Assembly (NCBI RefSeq): GCF_000186345.1 | Contig: NC_014962.1 | Coordinates: forward strand, 1,674,001-1,738,000 | Source of the DNA: Isosphaera pallida ATCC 43644 | GTDB lineage: Bacteria > Planctomycetota > Planctomycetia > Isosphaerales > Isosphaeraceae | DNA length: 64,000 nt | Direction: 5' to 3' | The notes under the pieces: model-generated | Databases searched by the model: none | Seen by the model: the letters and a program-made list of their open reading frames with translations, nothing else | Told to the model about the DNA's origin: nothing | Translations under genes and position numbers: made by a program | Shown here: positions 8,809-17,489 of the stretch, piece after piece | How positions within the stretch are numbered: position 1 is the first letter of the stretch | Layout: the number at the start of each line of letters is the position of its first letter

Positions 8809-9603
8809 ATGAGTTCGCCCATCGGTCCCTGGACGGAGTTGGTGGTGACTCCTGAAGGGGTGGCGCGGTTGGAGATTCGGCGTCCTGAAGCACTCAATGC
8901 GCTGAACTCGGCCGTGTTGGCCGAGTTGCGGGCGAGGCTAGAGGACATCGCCCGGTTGACGCCGTCGCCTCGGGTTTTGGTGCTGGCCAGCGCGGGGGAC
9001 CGCGCGTTCGTGGCGGGATCGGACTTGGCCGAGTTGGTCAATTTGGGACCCAACGAGGCTGAAGAATTCTCCCGCGCCGGTCAAGACATTTGTCATCGTC
9101 TGGAACTGCTTCCCTGCGTGGTCGTGGCACGGGTTCAGGGCTTCGCGCTCGGAAGCGGTACGGAACTGGCGTTGGCGTGCGATTTGGTGATCGCCTCGGA
9201 AACCGCCGTCTTCGGCCTGCCTGAGACTGGCTTGGGAGTCATCCCCGGTCATGGCGGCACCGCGCGGCTGGCCGCGCGGGTTGGCTTGGGCCGAGCTCGT
9301 GAGCTGATGATCACGGGGCGAAAACTCCCCGCTGCCGAGGCATTGCGCTTGGGTTTGGTCGATCGGGTCGCCCCGGCCGACCGACTCGACGCTGAACTCG
9401 ACGCCCTAACGGCTCACCTGACCCAACGATCGCCGTCGGCCCTCGCCGCTCTCAAAGCCCTGATGCGATCCCCCTCTGCCACTCTGGAAGCCCGGCTGGC
9501 CGAAGAAACTCGGGTCTTCTCGAACCTCTTCGGCGCACCCGACCAACGCGAGGGGATGACCGCCTTCCTTGAGAAACGCGCCCCACGATTCCGAACCGAT
9601 TGA
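8809..9603 (+). CDS. enoyl-CoA hydratase/isomerase (crotonase) family protein
   Basis: A 264-residue crotonase-fold enzyme acting on acyl-CoA thioesters. Visible features are the CoA/oxyanion segment DRAFVAGSDLAEL, the first catalytic glutamate E119 in GSGTELALACD, and the second, E139, in LPETGLGVIPGHGGTARL. Both hydratase glutamates are kept, favouring a true enoyl-CoA hydratase over an isomerase or decarboxylase, although chain length and pathway cannot be read. GGAG precedes the ATG by nine bases. It stands alone, convergent with the DsrE-like gene, with a possible shared terminator between them. Confidence 0.9.
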   Translation: MSSPIGPWTELVVTPEGVARLEIRRPEALNALNSAVLAELRARLEDIARLTPSPRVLVLASAGDRAFVAGSDLAELVNLGPNEAEEFSRAGQDICHRLELLPCVVVARVQGFALGSGTELALACDLVIASETAVFGLPETGLGVIPGHGGTARLAARVGLGRARELMITGRKLPAAEALRLGLVDRVAPADRLDAELDALTAHLTQRSPSALAALKALMRSPSATLEARLAEETRVFSNLFGAPDQREGMTAFLEKRAPRFRTD

Positions 9604-9667
9604 CCCGAGCCGAATGGAAGGGATCCGGCCAGAAGTCGCGTGGTTCGCAAACCAGATCTGAGCATCG

Positions 9668-9698
9668 GGTGGGCTCGTGGTCCTTGGACCATCCCACC
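9668..9698. terminator. candidate bidirectional terminator between convergent genes
   Basis: An interrupted hairpin: GGTGGG (9668-9673) pairs with CCCACC (9693-9698), enclosing TGGTCC-TT-GGACCA (9678-9691). It lies between the crotonase stop and the DsrE-like stop. There is no U-tract, so function is uncertain. Confidence 0.35.
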
Positions 9699-9709
9699 CC
9701 GACGGGGGG

Positions 9710-10189
9710 TCAATAATCCACGACCTTGTCGGCGTCCAGGATCACCTGAGCGAGAATCCCGTCGGGACCAATCCGAACACCAGGAATCACCTTACCTTCG
9801 CTCAGACCAGCCGCGTGGGCGCAGTGAGGACAAACCACCACCTGACCTCCCGCCTTCAGAAAAGCGCTCAGAAGCTCGCCGACGCTGGGTCCGTTGCCCC
9901 AGGTTAGGTTGGAGGGTTGGTGAGCGTCCACCAGCCGAACACCCTCCAGGTCCAACATGAGGGTCACTTGCGACCCCTTGGCTTGCAGGGTGTTGGCCAC
10001 CTTGAGCGCCATCGTCGCCGCGTGTAGGTCGTTGGTGAACCGACTCAGATGCACCACCACCTTCTGGCCCTCCGGCACGGGAACCGCCTGGGGGTCGGTG
10101 GGCGTCTGCGGCGTTGCGAACCCACCGAACCCCATCGCTAGCATCGTCAAGCCTGCTGTCACCCAACCGCTCAACGTCATCGCGTTCAT
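9710..10189 (-). CDS. exported DsrE/DsrF-like protein
   Basis: A 159-residue protein with an N-terminal hydrophobic signal (LSGWVTAGLTMLAMGFGGFA) and then a DsrE/F-like fold: KVVVHLSRFTNDLHAATMAL, VTLMLDLEGVRL and the cysteine-containing VVVCPHCAHAAGL segment. DsrE-family proteins handle sulfur relay or bind small thiols; the CPHC pair lies where the family's reactive cysteine sits. The ATG at 10189 is preceded by GGGGAG seven bases upstream, which fixes the start; an upstream in-frame extension to 10303 lacks one. The export signal suggests a periplasmic location. Function is not known. Confidence 0.75.
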   Translation of the reverse strand: MNAMTLSGWVTAGLTMLAMGFGGFATPQTPTDPQAVPVPEGQKVVVHLSRFTNDLHAATMALKVANTLQAKGSQVTLMLDLEGVRLVDAHQPSNLTWGNGPSVGELLSAFLKAGGQVVVCPHCAHAAGLSEGKVIPGVRIGPDGILAQVILDADKVVDY

Positions 10190-10570
10190 TGCGTTCTCCC
10201 CAAAACTGCCCCGAGCTGGGTCGCCCAGCATAGCGACGCATCGTTCCGAATAACACGCCCTCCTCTCAATCGAGAGGCTCTTGGGCGACCAATAATCCGA
10301 CATTCAGGGCATTTTTGAGAGTACGTCTTGCGTAGGTGGGCGGTCAAGAGCTAAGCAGAAAAACGGGGTTGGACCGAGTGGGCGTGTTCCGAGGTAGGAC
10401 GCGGCAAGAGGCTTGAGGAAGGGAAAAGGGGTGGGCGTGACGACTTGGCGATGACGGGGCCGAGGGTGTATCCTCAGAGCCGTTTTCGTTCGGTTGGGTC
10501 GATCGGGTTGGGAACCATAGCAGTAAGGATTTTCCTTTTCTGATTGTTTTCTGTTTTCGTCGGAGGCATC
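10190..10570. other. intergenic region between divergent DsrE-like and transketolase genes
   Basis: About 380 bp without a convincing gene. It holds a perfect hairpin CCTCTC-AATC-GAGAGG at 10262-10277, about 70 bp upstream of the DsrE-like start, which could be an operator or a leader structure. No clear sigma-70 pair was found by eye. Confidence 0.4.
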
Positions 10571-12715
10571 ATGTCCGTGTCCGTCCCCTCCTCGTTGGAA
10601 ACCCTCTCGATCAACACGCTGCGCGCTTTGGCGATGGACGCGGTCCAGAAGGCCAACTCGGGCCATCCGGGCACTCCGGTCTCGCTGGCCCCGGTGGTGT
10701 ATGAATTGTGGCGCAACACCTTGCGCTACGATCCCGCCGATCCGATCTGGCCCGACCGCGACCGCTTCGTGTTGTCGGTGGGTCACGCCTCGATGCTAAT
10801 TTACGGGGCGTTGCATTTGGCCGGGGTGAAGGCGGTTGGTCCCGACCCCGACGGAAGCACCGGCTTGATCCACGGCCAAGGCCACGGCCGCCGTCCAGGC
10901 GATCCCCACGCTCTGGCGGTCTCGCTGGAGGATATCAAGGCGTTTCGGCAACTTCACTCTAAAACGCCCGGCCACCCTGAATACCGCCTCACGCCCGGCG
11001 TGGAAACCACCACGGGGCCTCTTGGCCAGGGTTTGGCGAATTCAGTGGGCATGGCGATCGCCGGACGTTATCTAGCCGCGCGCTACAATCGTCCGGGCTT
11101 CGACCTGTTCACTCATCGGGTTTATGCGTTGTGCGGCGATGGCTGTATGATGGAGGGAGTCAGCAGCGAAGCCGCTTCCCTGGCTGGTCACCTCAAACTC
11201 GCTAACCTTTGCTGGATCTATGACTCCAACCACATCACCATTGAGGGTGGCACTCATCTGGCCTTCTCGGAGGATGTCGGCAAGCGATTCGAGAGCTACG
11301 GCTGGAACGTGCTGAAGGTGGACGACGCTGAGGATCGCGTCGCGCTGGCTCAGGCTCTGGCCCAATTCCAGCGAACAACCGACCGGCCCACCCTGATCAT
11401 TGTCACTAGCGTCATCGCGCGGGGCGTTCCCGGCAAAGAAGGCTCGCACAAAGCCCACGGCGAACCTCTGGGCGAGGAGGCGGTCAAAGGGGCCAAGCTC
11501 CATTACGGCATGGACCCCGACGCGCGCTTCGTGGTGCCGCCCGAAGTTTACGAGGACTTTCAACATACCTTGGGCCGTCGTGGCGCAGAGTTGTCCCGCG
11601 CCTGGAAAGCCCAATTGGAGACGTATCGCCAGGCTTACCCGGATCTGGCCGCCGAGTTGGACGTGTGGCTCAAGCGCGAGTTGCCCGCGGGTTGGGACCG
11701 CGACATTCCCACGTTCCCCTGGCAGTCTACCAACGACCCTCAAACCGGTAAGACCACGGTTCCCAGCCTGGCAGGACGCGACGCCTCCGGTCGAGTTCTC
11801 AATGCCATCGCCAAGCGGGTCCCCTGGTTGATCGGCGGCTCCGCCGACCTCGCTCCCTCGACCAAGACCACGCTCACTTTCGAGGGGGCCGACTCGTTCC
11901 AGGCCGAATCCCCCCACGGCCGGAATTTCCACTTCGGCGTGCGTGAACACGCGATGGGTTCGATCATGAACGGCATGGCGGTTTCGGGGCTGCGTCCGTT
12001 CGGTTCGGGGTTTTTGATCTTCTCCGACTACGGGCGGCCCGCAATCCGTCTGGCGGCGATCATGGAGATCCCGGTCATCTACATTTTCACTCACGACTCG
12101 ATTGGAGTGGGCGAGGATGGGCCAACCCATCAACCGATTGAACAACTCGCCAGCCTTCGAGCCATTCCCCACCTCATCGTCATCCGCCCCGCCGACGCCA
12201 ACGAAGTGGCCGAAGCCTGGCGAACCCTGATGCCCATGCGCGACCAGCCCGTGGTGCTAGCTTTGACCCGTCAGGCTCTACCCACGCTGAACCGCGATCG
12301 CCTGGCCCCGGCCTCCGGTCTTCGCAAAGGGGCCTACGTGTTGGCCGATCCTCCCGCTGGTCAATCCCCTCGACTCATTCTGATCGGCACCGGAAGCGAA
12401 GTGGCCCTCTGCGTCGAGGCCGCCGAAGCCCTCCATGCGCGGGGCATCCCCACCAGAGTCGTCTCGATGCCCTCTTGGGAACTCTTCGAGGCCCAGCCTC
12501 AAGCCTACCGCGACGAAGTGCTGCCGCCTTCGATCACGGCGCGGGTGGCAGTCGAGATGGGCTCGACTCTCGGTTGGTCCAAATATGTCGGCCCCACCGG
12601 CTCTGTGATTGGCATGAACGGCTTCGGCGCTTCGGCCCCCTTGAAGGATGTCACCCGTCACTTTGGGTTCACCGTGGAGAATGTCATTGCCCACGCCGAA
12701 CGTCAGCTAACGTGA
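10571..12715 (+). CDS. tkt: transketolase
   Basis: A 714-residue transketolase of normal length. It is a thiamine-diphosphate enzyme moving two-carbon units between ketose and aldose phosphates in the pentose phosphate pathway. The N-terminal AVQKANSGHPGTPVSLAP, the thiamine-diphosphate motif starting GDG (G189-D190-G191, GDGCMMEGVSSEA) and the second-domain HDSIGVGEDGPTHQPIE are all present. The ATG at 10571 sits four bases after GGAGG; nine codons upstream in frame are disregarded. It appears monocistronic. Confidence 0.95.
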   Translation: MSVSVPSSLETLSINTLRALAMDAVQKANSGHPGTPVSLAPVVYELWRNTLRYDPADPIWPDRDRFVLSVGHASMLIYGALHLAGVKAVGPDPDGSTGLIHGQGHGRRPGDPHALAVSLEDIKAFRQLHSKTPGHPEYRLTPGVETTTGPLGQGLANSVGMAIAGRYLAARYNRPGFDLFTHRVYALCGDGCMMEGVSSEAASLAGHLKLANLCWIYDSNHITIEGGTHLAFSEDVGKRFESYGWNVLKVDDAEDRVALAQALAQFQRTTDRPTLIIVTSVIARGVPGKEGSHKAHGEPLGEEAVKGAKLHYGMDPDARFVVPPEVYEDFQHTLGRRGAELSRAWKAQLETYRQAYPDLAAELDVWLKRELPAGWDRDIPTFPWQSTNDPQTGKTTVPSLAGRDASGRVLNAIAKRVPWLIGGSADLAPSTKTTLTFEGADSFQAESPHGRNFHFGVREHAMGSIMNGMAVSGLRPFGSGFLIFSDYGRPAIRLAAIMEIPVIYIFTHDSIGVGEDGPTHQPIEQLASLRAIPHLIVIRPADANEVAEAWRTLMPMRDQPVVLALTRQALPTLNRDRLAPASGLRKGAYVLADPPAGQSPRLILIGTGSEVALCVEAAEALHARGIPTRVVSMPSWELFEAQPQAYRDEVLPPSITARVAVEMGSTLGWSKYVGPTGSVIGMNGFGASAPLKDVTRHFGFTVENVIAHAERQLT

Positions 12716-12852
12716 TCCTGTCTCGCCCAGACCCGACCCAAACCCAATCCGAGCCGCCAAGTCACCCCTGGACTTCCACACCCAAACCCGTCCATCATCC
12801 AATCGCGCGAGGCGAATAGGAAATGGACGGGAGAGGGGAAAGGAGAACTGAG

Positions 12853-14175
12853 TTAGACGGAAGAATCAGCTGCGTCCGGCTCGTCGAGCCAACGCCCGGC
12901 GAACATGGTCGCCAACACGGGACGGTCGGAATCAAACAACAGATCGTGAGGATCGTCCGCATCCCGTTCGGGCAAGCCGACGACCGCCAGATCGGCCGAC
13001 TTGCCGGGGCGAAGGCTGCCGGTGATCGTCTCAGCACGCAACGCCCACGCGCCGAAGAGTGTGGACATGGTCAAAAGCAGTCGTCCCGATAGGCGGGGAT
13101 CGCGGCGTCGGAGAAACCGCGCTTCGTCCAGAACGCTCAAGGTTGGGGCCGAGGCCAGGCTGTCGGTCCCCAAGCAGACAATCGCGCCTTGATGGAGCAA
13201 TTCCAGAAAGGGGTGGGGAGGGTGTCCGAAGCGGGCGTGAGTGCGCGGACAATACACCAACGCCACCCGTTTGCCCGGCGGTGCGGCGTCTGGCCGGAAT
13301 TGCCAAAGCTCGTCGGGGCGCAAATCATTGCCGTGAGCGACGAGCCAATCGGTCTGCTTCAACTCGTCCCGACGAATGTAGTCAGTGGGTCTGGGTCCGA
13401 TTGGCTCCCATTCGTCGTCCCAGGCTCCCAACTCCTCCAGGAACTCGCGCAATGGGCCTTGACCGGATTCCAGCAGCATCCGCTCTTCAGGCATTTCCGC
13501 TAGATGGGTGGTCAGGGGCAGCCCGCAACCAGCGGCCCTCTGGTAAAGCCAACCCGCGGTGCTATAAGGTGCATGGGGGCTCAGCCCTACCCGGCAGCGA
13601 CTGATCACCTGCTGTTGGGGTGTTACGGTGCGCAGCCAATCCCAAGCGCGCTCATTGGTTTCCAATCCCCGTTGACGCTTGAGACCCAACACCTCGGAAA
13701 ACACGACCCCACCCACTGGCGCTGCGGAGATCGCCGGCCAACTCGCCCCGGCGGTGGTGATGTCGGCCAACAAGGTGGTCCCGGCCCGCAGCGCTTTTTG
13801 AAGATTCTCGGCGGCCCGCCGCGCCAACTCCTCCAACCCGACCCCGATTCGTTGTCCCACCACCCGCTTGAGCCAGGCGACCTCGTTTTCCGGGACAACC
13901 GCGACGGTCGAACCTGTGGCGTCCCGGTCGGGATCCGGCATCTCGAGCGGTTCCCCTTGAAGGCGACTCAACTCAAGATGGGTATGAGCGTTCACAAACC
14001 CCGGCACGATCGCCGCGTTGCCCAGGTCGCGGTCCAGGATCTCGCCCCGATAAGGGCCGACCCTGAGCAACCGGCCCCGCTCGCGGTCGTAGGTCACCAC
14101 CCCTTCGGGAATCGGCTCCCCCTCGACCGGAAAGACCCAACGCGCTCGAATCGTCACCCTCGGCGACACCGTCAT
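12853..14175 (-). CDS. metal-dependent amidohydrolase (deaminase family; possible aminodeoxyfutalosine deaminase)
   Basis: A 440-residue amidohydrolase. Metal and catalytic residues follow the S-adenosylhomocysteine/cytosine deaminase pattern: H64 and H66 in NAHTHLELS, H201 in LSPHAPYS, H224 and E227 in THLAEMPEE, H281 in VAHGND, and D338 in CLGTDSLAS. Such enzymes deaminate adenine nucleosides or related heterocycles. In some bacteria a member of this family deaminates aminodeoxyfutalosine (MqnX) in the menaquinone route; mqnA and mqnC lie 8 kb away, which makes this a reasonable but unproven candidate. The ATG at 14175 has a GGGA about eight bases upstream. Cytoplasmic; convergent with transketolase. 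Confidence 0.8.
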   Translation of the reverse strand: MTVSPRVTIRARWVFPVEGEPIPEGVVTYDRERGRLLRVGPYRGEILDRDLGNAAIVPGFVNAHTHLELSRLQGEPLEMPDPDRDATGSTVAVVPENEVAWLKRVVGQRIGVGLEELARRAAENLQKALRAGTTLLADITTAGASWPAISAAPVGGVVFSEVLGLKRQRGLETNERAWDWLRTVTPQQQVISRCRVGLSPHAPYSTAGWLYQRAAGCGLPLTTHLAEMPEERMLLESGQGPLREFLEELGAWDDEWEPIGPRPTDYIRRDELKQTDWLVAHGNDLRPDELWQFRPDAAPPGKRVALVYCPRTHARFGHPPHPFLELLHQGAIVCLGTDSLASAPTLSVLDEARFLRRRDPRLSGRLLLTMSTLFGAWALRAETITGSLRPGKSADLAVVGLPERDADDPHDLLFDSDRPVLATMFAGRWLDEPDAADSSV

Positions 14176-14534
14176 GACGCGATTCCCGCAATTCGGCGAC
14201 TTCGTTGCATTGCGCCCCGCTGCATCAATGCTCTGCGCTTGGATATTCAGTTGAACCGGATCGCGCCCCTCTTGGCAACCTCTTGGCGATCCGCAGCTCC
14301 GCTTCCAACGGCTTTCGTTCCAGCCTCAAAACTCGCCGCAACCCACGCTTGACGACCGCGCCAGAACCTTCTAGCGTGACAAAGCCAAGCGCGATCCTCA
14401 ACCTAGTTGACTCCCTCCTACGCGCCTTTCTTTCGATTGGACGCTTGCTTTCGCCTCGACGCCAACGACACGCCGAATCGCATGCTTGAATCGATCCTCC
14501 CCCTCCCAAATCCTTGCTTGGAGAAGCCCCGCCC
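14176..14534. other. intergenic region between divergent amidohydrolase and YqgE genes
   Basis: About 360 bp with no convincing coding region on either strand and no promoter pair that I trust. Short open frames here have no start signal and no recognisable motif. Confidence 0.4.
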
Positions 14535-15083
14535 ATGAAATCACTCAAAGGTCACTTGCTGATTGCCCATCCTTCCTTGCTCGACCCCAACTTCACCAAA
14601 ACCGTGTTGCTGATGCTGGAACATACCCAACTCGGCGCGGCCGGCCTGGTCCTGAACCGACCCATCGACGGGACCGTGGCCGCGATCTCCCAAACCGCCT
14701 TCAACCACCCCTGCGACTGGGAAAAACCCATTCATCTAGGTGGCCCGGTTACGGGACCACTCACTATTGTTCACCAATGCGCGGAATGGGCCGATCAGGA
14801 AATCCTCGACGGGGTTTACTCCACGATCGACCGCGACAAGCTGAGCCAAATGGTCTTGCTCAAGCCCGAACCCTCCTTGGTTCTGTTCAACTGCGCTGGC
14901 TGGGGACCCGGACAGCTGGAATATGAACTGGCCGAGGACTCGTGGTATCATTGTCCCGCAACACCTGAACACATTTTTTGGAACGGCATGGGAAACCTGT
15001 GGGACGCCGTGATCCGTCCGTTTTCGACCAATCGGGTCGCGCGGATTGTCAAACACCTGCCTCCCGACGCGACCTTGAATTGA
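14535..15083 (+). CDS. YqgE/AlgH family protein
   Basis: A 182-residue protein with the family's signature order: LKGHLLIAHPSLLDPNF at the N-terminus, AAGLVLNRPIDGTVA, then IHLGGPVTGPLTIVHQ and a C-terminal LFNCAGWGPGQLEYELAEDSWY. YqgE/AlgH proteins are small cytoplasmic proteins of unsettled function, historically linked to alginate regulation in Pseudomonas. The ATG at 14535 has GGAGAAG about nine bases upstream. It is convergent with the serine hydrolase gene. Confidence 0.9.
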   Translation: MKSLKGHLLIAHPSLLDPNFTKTVLLMLEHTQLGAAGLVLNRPIDGTVAAISQTAFNHPCDWEKPIHLGGPVTGPLTIVHQCAEWADQEILDGVYSTIDRDKLSQMVLLKPEPSLVLFNCAGWGPGQLEYELAEDSWYHCPATPEHIFWNGMGNLWDAVIRPFSTNRVARIVKHLPPDATLN

Positions 15084-15192
15084 TCGCATTCATGGCGTGG
15101 TGATCGTCGAGTCGATTCTCTTGTTCGACTCGGAGCGAGTGAGTTGGCGGCGCGACCAGCGAGCGCATCGCCGGTGTGGGTTAGGGGATTGA

Positions 15193-16407
15193 TTAATGCC
15201 ATTCCAGGGTTTCCAGGAATCGAACGCAGGAGGGTTCCAAGCTCGGATCGGCCCGAGCCATCAGCAGAACCACTGCGGCCCGACGGTCGGGACGAATTCC
15301 GAGGAAGGATCGGAATCCCCCTGTTTCGCCGTTGTGCCACAAGAAGAAGACGCCGTGCTTGTCGTCGGCCGCTGGTAAGCGACGGAACCAGTTCAAGCCT
15401 ACCTCAGCGTGTTGTGGTTCGATCACGAACCAGGTAGAGGTGGCCCGGCGAATCGCCGACGCCAGAGGCGCTTTGGGGTTTTCTAAGCCCTCCAGGTGCG
15501 CTTGGGCGAACCGAAGCAGATCAGCGAGGGTCGAACGGATGCCGCCCGCGCCGTCGTAGACGTCGAAGTCCCAAAAGGGAGCCGGCGTCCCATCCCGCTT
15601 CCGACCGGCAACCCGCCGAGTGGGATCAGGACGTTGATCGTTCGAGGCGGTTGAGGCCACCGTGTCGGACATCCCCAACGGACCCACAATCACCCGGTCG
15701 AGCAACGCGCCATAGGTACACCCAGCGCGCCTCGCCAAACCATGTCCCAACATCCCTACACCTAAATTGGAATAGAGGTGGCGTTCACCGGGGCGACTGA
15801 GCAGCTTCAAATGCGGCAGCAAGCGAACCAGACTCGCCTCCGTGGCGTTTTGGTAAGGATTGGAGCTGGAAACCGACGCGACCAAAACATCGCCTCCGAG
15901 CCTCGGTAGGCCCGAAGTGTGGGTTGCTAAATGCCGAGGCGTGAACGGCACGCCCTCGAAGGTGGGCAGCTTCCAAGCGTCCCGGATCTCCTCGGGCAGC
16001 AGCAGCGCGAATGGTTCATCCAGCGCCACACCGTCGGTTTCAACCGCGTGGGCCAACAACAAACCGGTAAAGACTTTGGAAATCGAACCGATCTCGAAGA
16101 TGGAATCGGCTCGGGGTGGTTCAATCCGAGCGGCCGGGCCGTTTGAAATCGTTTCGGCTTTGCCAAAACCAGCGAACTCGGCGTGACCGTCCCGAATCCA
16201 ACCAACCGCCACCGCCGCGTTGTCGTGGTTCTCGCTCCACGCGCGACAGGATTCCCGCAGTGCTTCGGTGGGATCAAAATCGTCTCGGAGGCTGGCAAAA
16301 TCCGGCCGGGCGGCGACCCAACCCAACCGCCATCCGGCCGCTCCCAAGGCGACCGTCCACGTCGCGGCCCGCAATATTGAACGGCGACCTAGCGGTGAAC
16401 CTAACAT
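15193..16407 (-). CDS. Tat-exported beta-lactamase-family serine hydrolase
   Basis: A 404-residue class C beta-lactamase/DD-peptidase-like hydrolase. The N-terminus carries a twin-arginine signal (GRRSILRAATWTVALGAAGW), so it is exported folded. The nucleophile motif SxxK is S108-I-S-K111, the YxN motif is Y212-S-N214, and a C-terminal WHNGETGGFRSF matches the third (KTG-like) box. These enzymes act as esterases, peptidases or beta-lactamases, and the sequence alone does not decide. The promoter described at 16412-16440 would start transcription at or beside the start codon, so the mRNA may be leaderless. Confidence 0.85.
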   Translation of the reverse strand: MLGSPLGRRSILRAATWTVALGAAGWRLGWVAARPDFASLRDDFDPTEALRESCRAWSENHDNAAVAVGWIRDGHAEFAGFGKAETISNGPAARIEPPRADSIFEIGSISKVFTGLLLAHAVETDGVALDEPFALLLPEEIRDAWKLPTFEGVPFTPRHLATHTSGLPRLGGDVLVASVSSSNPYQNATEASLVRLLPHLKLLSRPGERHLYSNLGVGMLGHGLARRAGCTYGALLDRVIVGPLGMSDTVASTASNDQRPDPTRRVAGRKRDGTPAPFWDFDVYDGAGGIRSTLADLLRFAQAHLEGLENPKAPLASAIRRATSTWFVIEPQHAEVGLNWFRRLPAADDKHGVFFLWHNGETGGFRSFLGIRPDRRAAVVLLMARADPSLEPSCVRFLETLEWH

Positions 16408-16411
16408 TGTT

Positions 16412-16440
16412 ATATAACCTTACAAGAATCAATGTGACAA
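16412..16440 (-). promoter_or_regulatory. sigma-70-like promoter of the serine hydrolase gene
   Basis: On the minus strand TTGTCA (16435-16440) and TTATAT (16412-16417) are spaced by 17 bp; TATATA one base further also fits with 18. The region is markedly AT-rich against a GC-rich background. The expected start of transcription falls at about 16405-16407, on the ATG itself. Confidence 0.55.
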
Positions 16441-16648
16441 GTAAATGAAACCAATAACATAATTTGGCCAACGCTCCTTCGCCCGCGGTTCACCTAACCC
16501 CACGGCGCGATGGAATCGTCCAAGATCGACCACCGGGTTGTCAAGCCTCACGGTGTTCATCACAATCGACACCCGCCGGGCGACGGCGAAACCCGGCCCT
16601 GCCAACGATTGGAGGCCGCTTTCTTCTCAAGAGACTTGAGCTTGTCCA

Positions 16649-17416
16649 ATGACCACCTCGAACTCCGCCGAACCATCCCTCCGCTCTTCCGCCGTTCGGA
16701 TCGCCATGTGGTCCGGCCCCCGCACCATTTCCACGGCCATGATGCGTTCCTGGGGAAATCGTCCCGACACCTTTGTGAGCGACGAACCGCTCTACGGGTA
16801 TTATTTGCGCAAAACTGGGGCCAACCATCCCGCCGCCGCCGAAATCATCGCCACGATGGAAACCGACTGGACCAAACTGGCCGCGTTCCTCTCCGGTCCC
16901 ATCCCCGAAGGCAAGACGATTTGGTTTCAAAAACAGATGACGCATCACTTGCTTCCCGAGATTCAGCGCGATTGGTTGACCCAACTTCGCCACGCCTTTT
17001 TGATCCGCGACCCGCGCGAGATGCTTCCCTCGCTGCTCAAAGTCACCCCTCACGCCAACCTCGCCGACACTGGCTGGCCCCAACAGGTTGAACTCTTCGA
17101 GTGGGTTGCCGAGCGTTACGGCGAAATCCCTCCGGTCGTCGATTCCCGCGACGTGCTGGAACATCCCCGCGGCGTTCTGAGCCGTCTCTGTGAACGGCTC
17201 GGTGTGCCGTTCCACGAGGCGATGCTCTCCTGGCCACCCGGACCCCGCAAAACCGACGGCATCTGGGCTCCTTACTGGTATCAGGCCGTTGAACAGTCCA
17301 CCGGATTCCAACCCTACACTCCCAAAACCGAGGCCGTGCCGGAATCACGCCGCGATTTGCTCAATCGTTGCATCGAACTTTACGAACAGCTGGCAGTCCA
17401 CCGCATTCGTCCCTGA
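16649..17416 (+). CDS. sulfotransferase-like P-loop protein
   Basis: A 255-residue protein with the sulfotransferase fold. The PAPS-binding P-loop-like segment is IAMWSGPRTISTAMMRSW near residue 18. Then come FVSDEPLYGYYL, a FLIRDPREMLPSLLK segment (the RDP motif contacting the 3'-phosphate) and a C-terminal LCERLGVPFHEAMLSW typical of the family. The acceptor is unknown. The class IV aminotransferase follows 73 bp downstream on the same strand. In plants, proteins named branched-chain aminotransferase-like carry this kind of domain fused in front of the aminotransferase, so the pair may act together. Confidence 0.8.
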   Translation: MTTSNSAEPSLRSSAVRIAMWSGPRTISTAMMRSWGNRPDTFVSDEPLYGYYLRKTGANHPAAAEIIATMETDWTKLAAFLSGPIPEGKTIWFQKQMTHHLLPEIQRDWLTQLRHAFLIRDPREMLPSLLKVTPHANLADTGWPQQVELFEWVAERYGEIPPVVDSRDVLEHPRGVLSRLCERLGVPFHEAMLSWPPGPRKTDGIWAPYWYQAVEQSTGFQPYTPKTEAVPESRRDLLNRCIELYEQLAVHRIRP

Positions 17417-17489
17417 GACAAACTCTCTTTATTTGAATTAGCTTGAATCTCATCGTCTGTAGGTCAATCACCGTCGGGAGATCTTCGCC

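Noticed and set aside
11072-12172. 366-codon minus-strand frame opposite transketolase
   Set aside because: Transketolase is certain on the plus strand; the antisense frame has no recognisable motif and arises from GC-rich codon bias.
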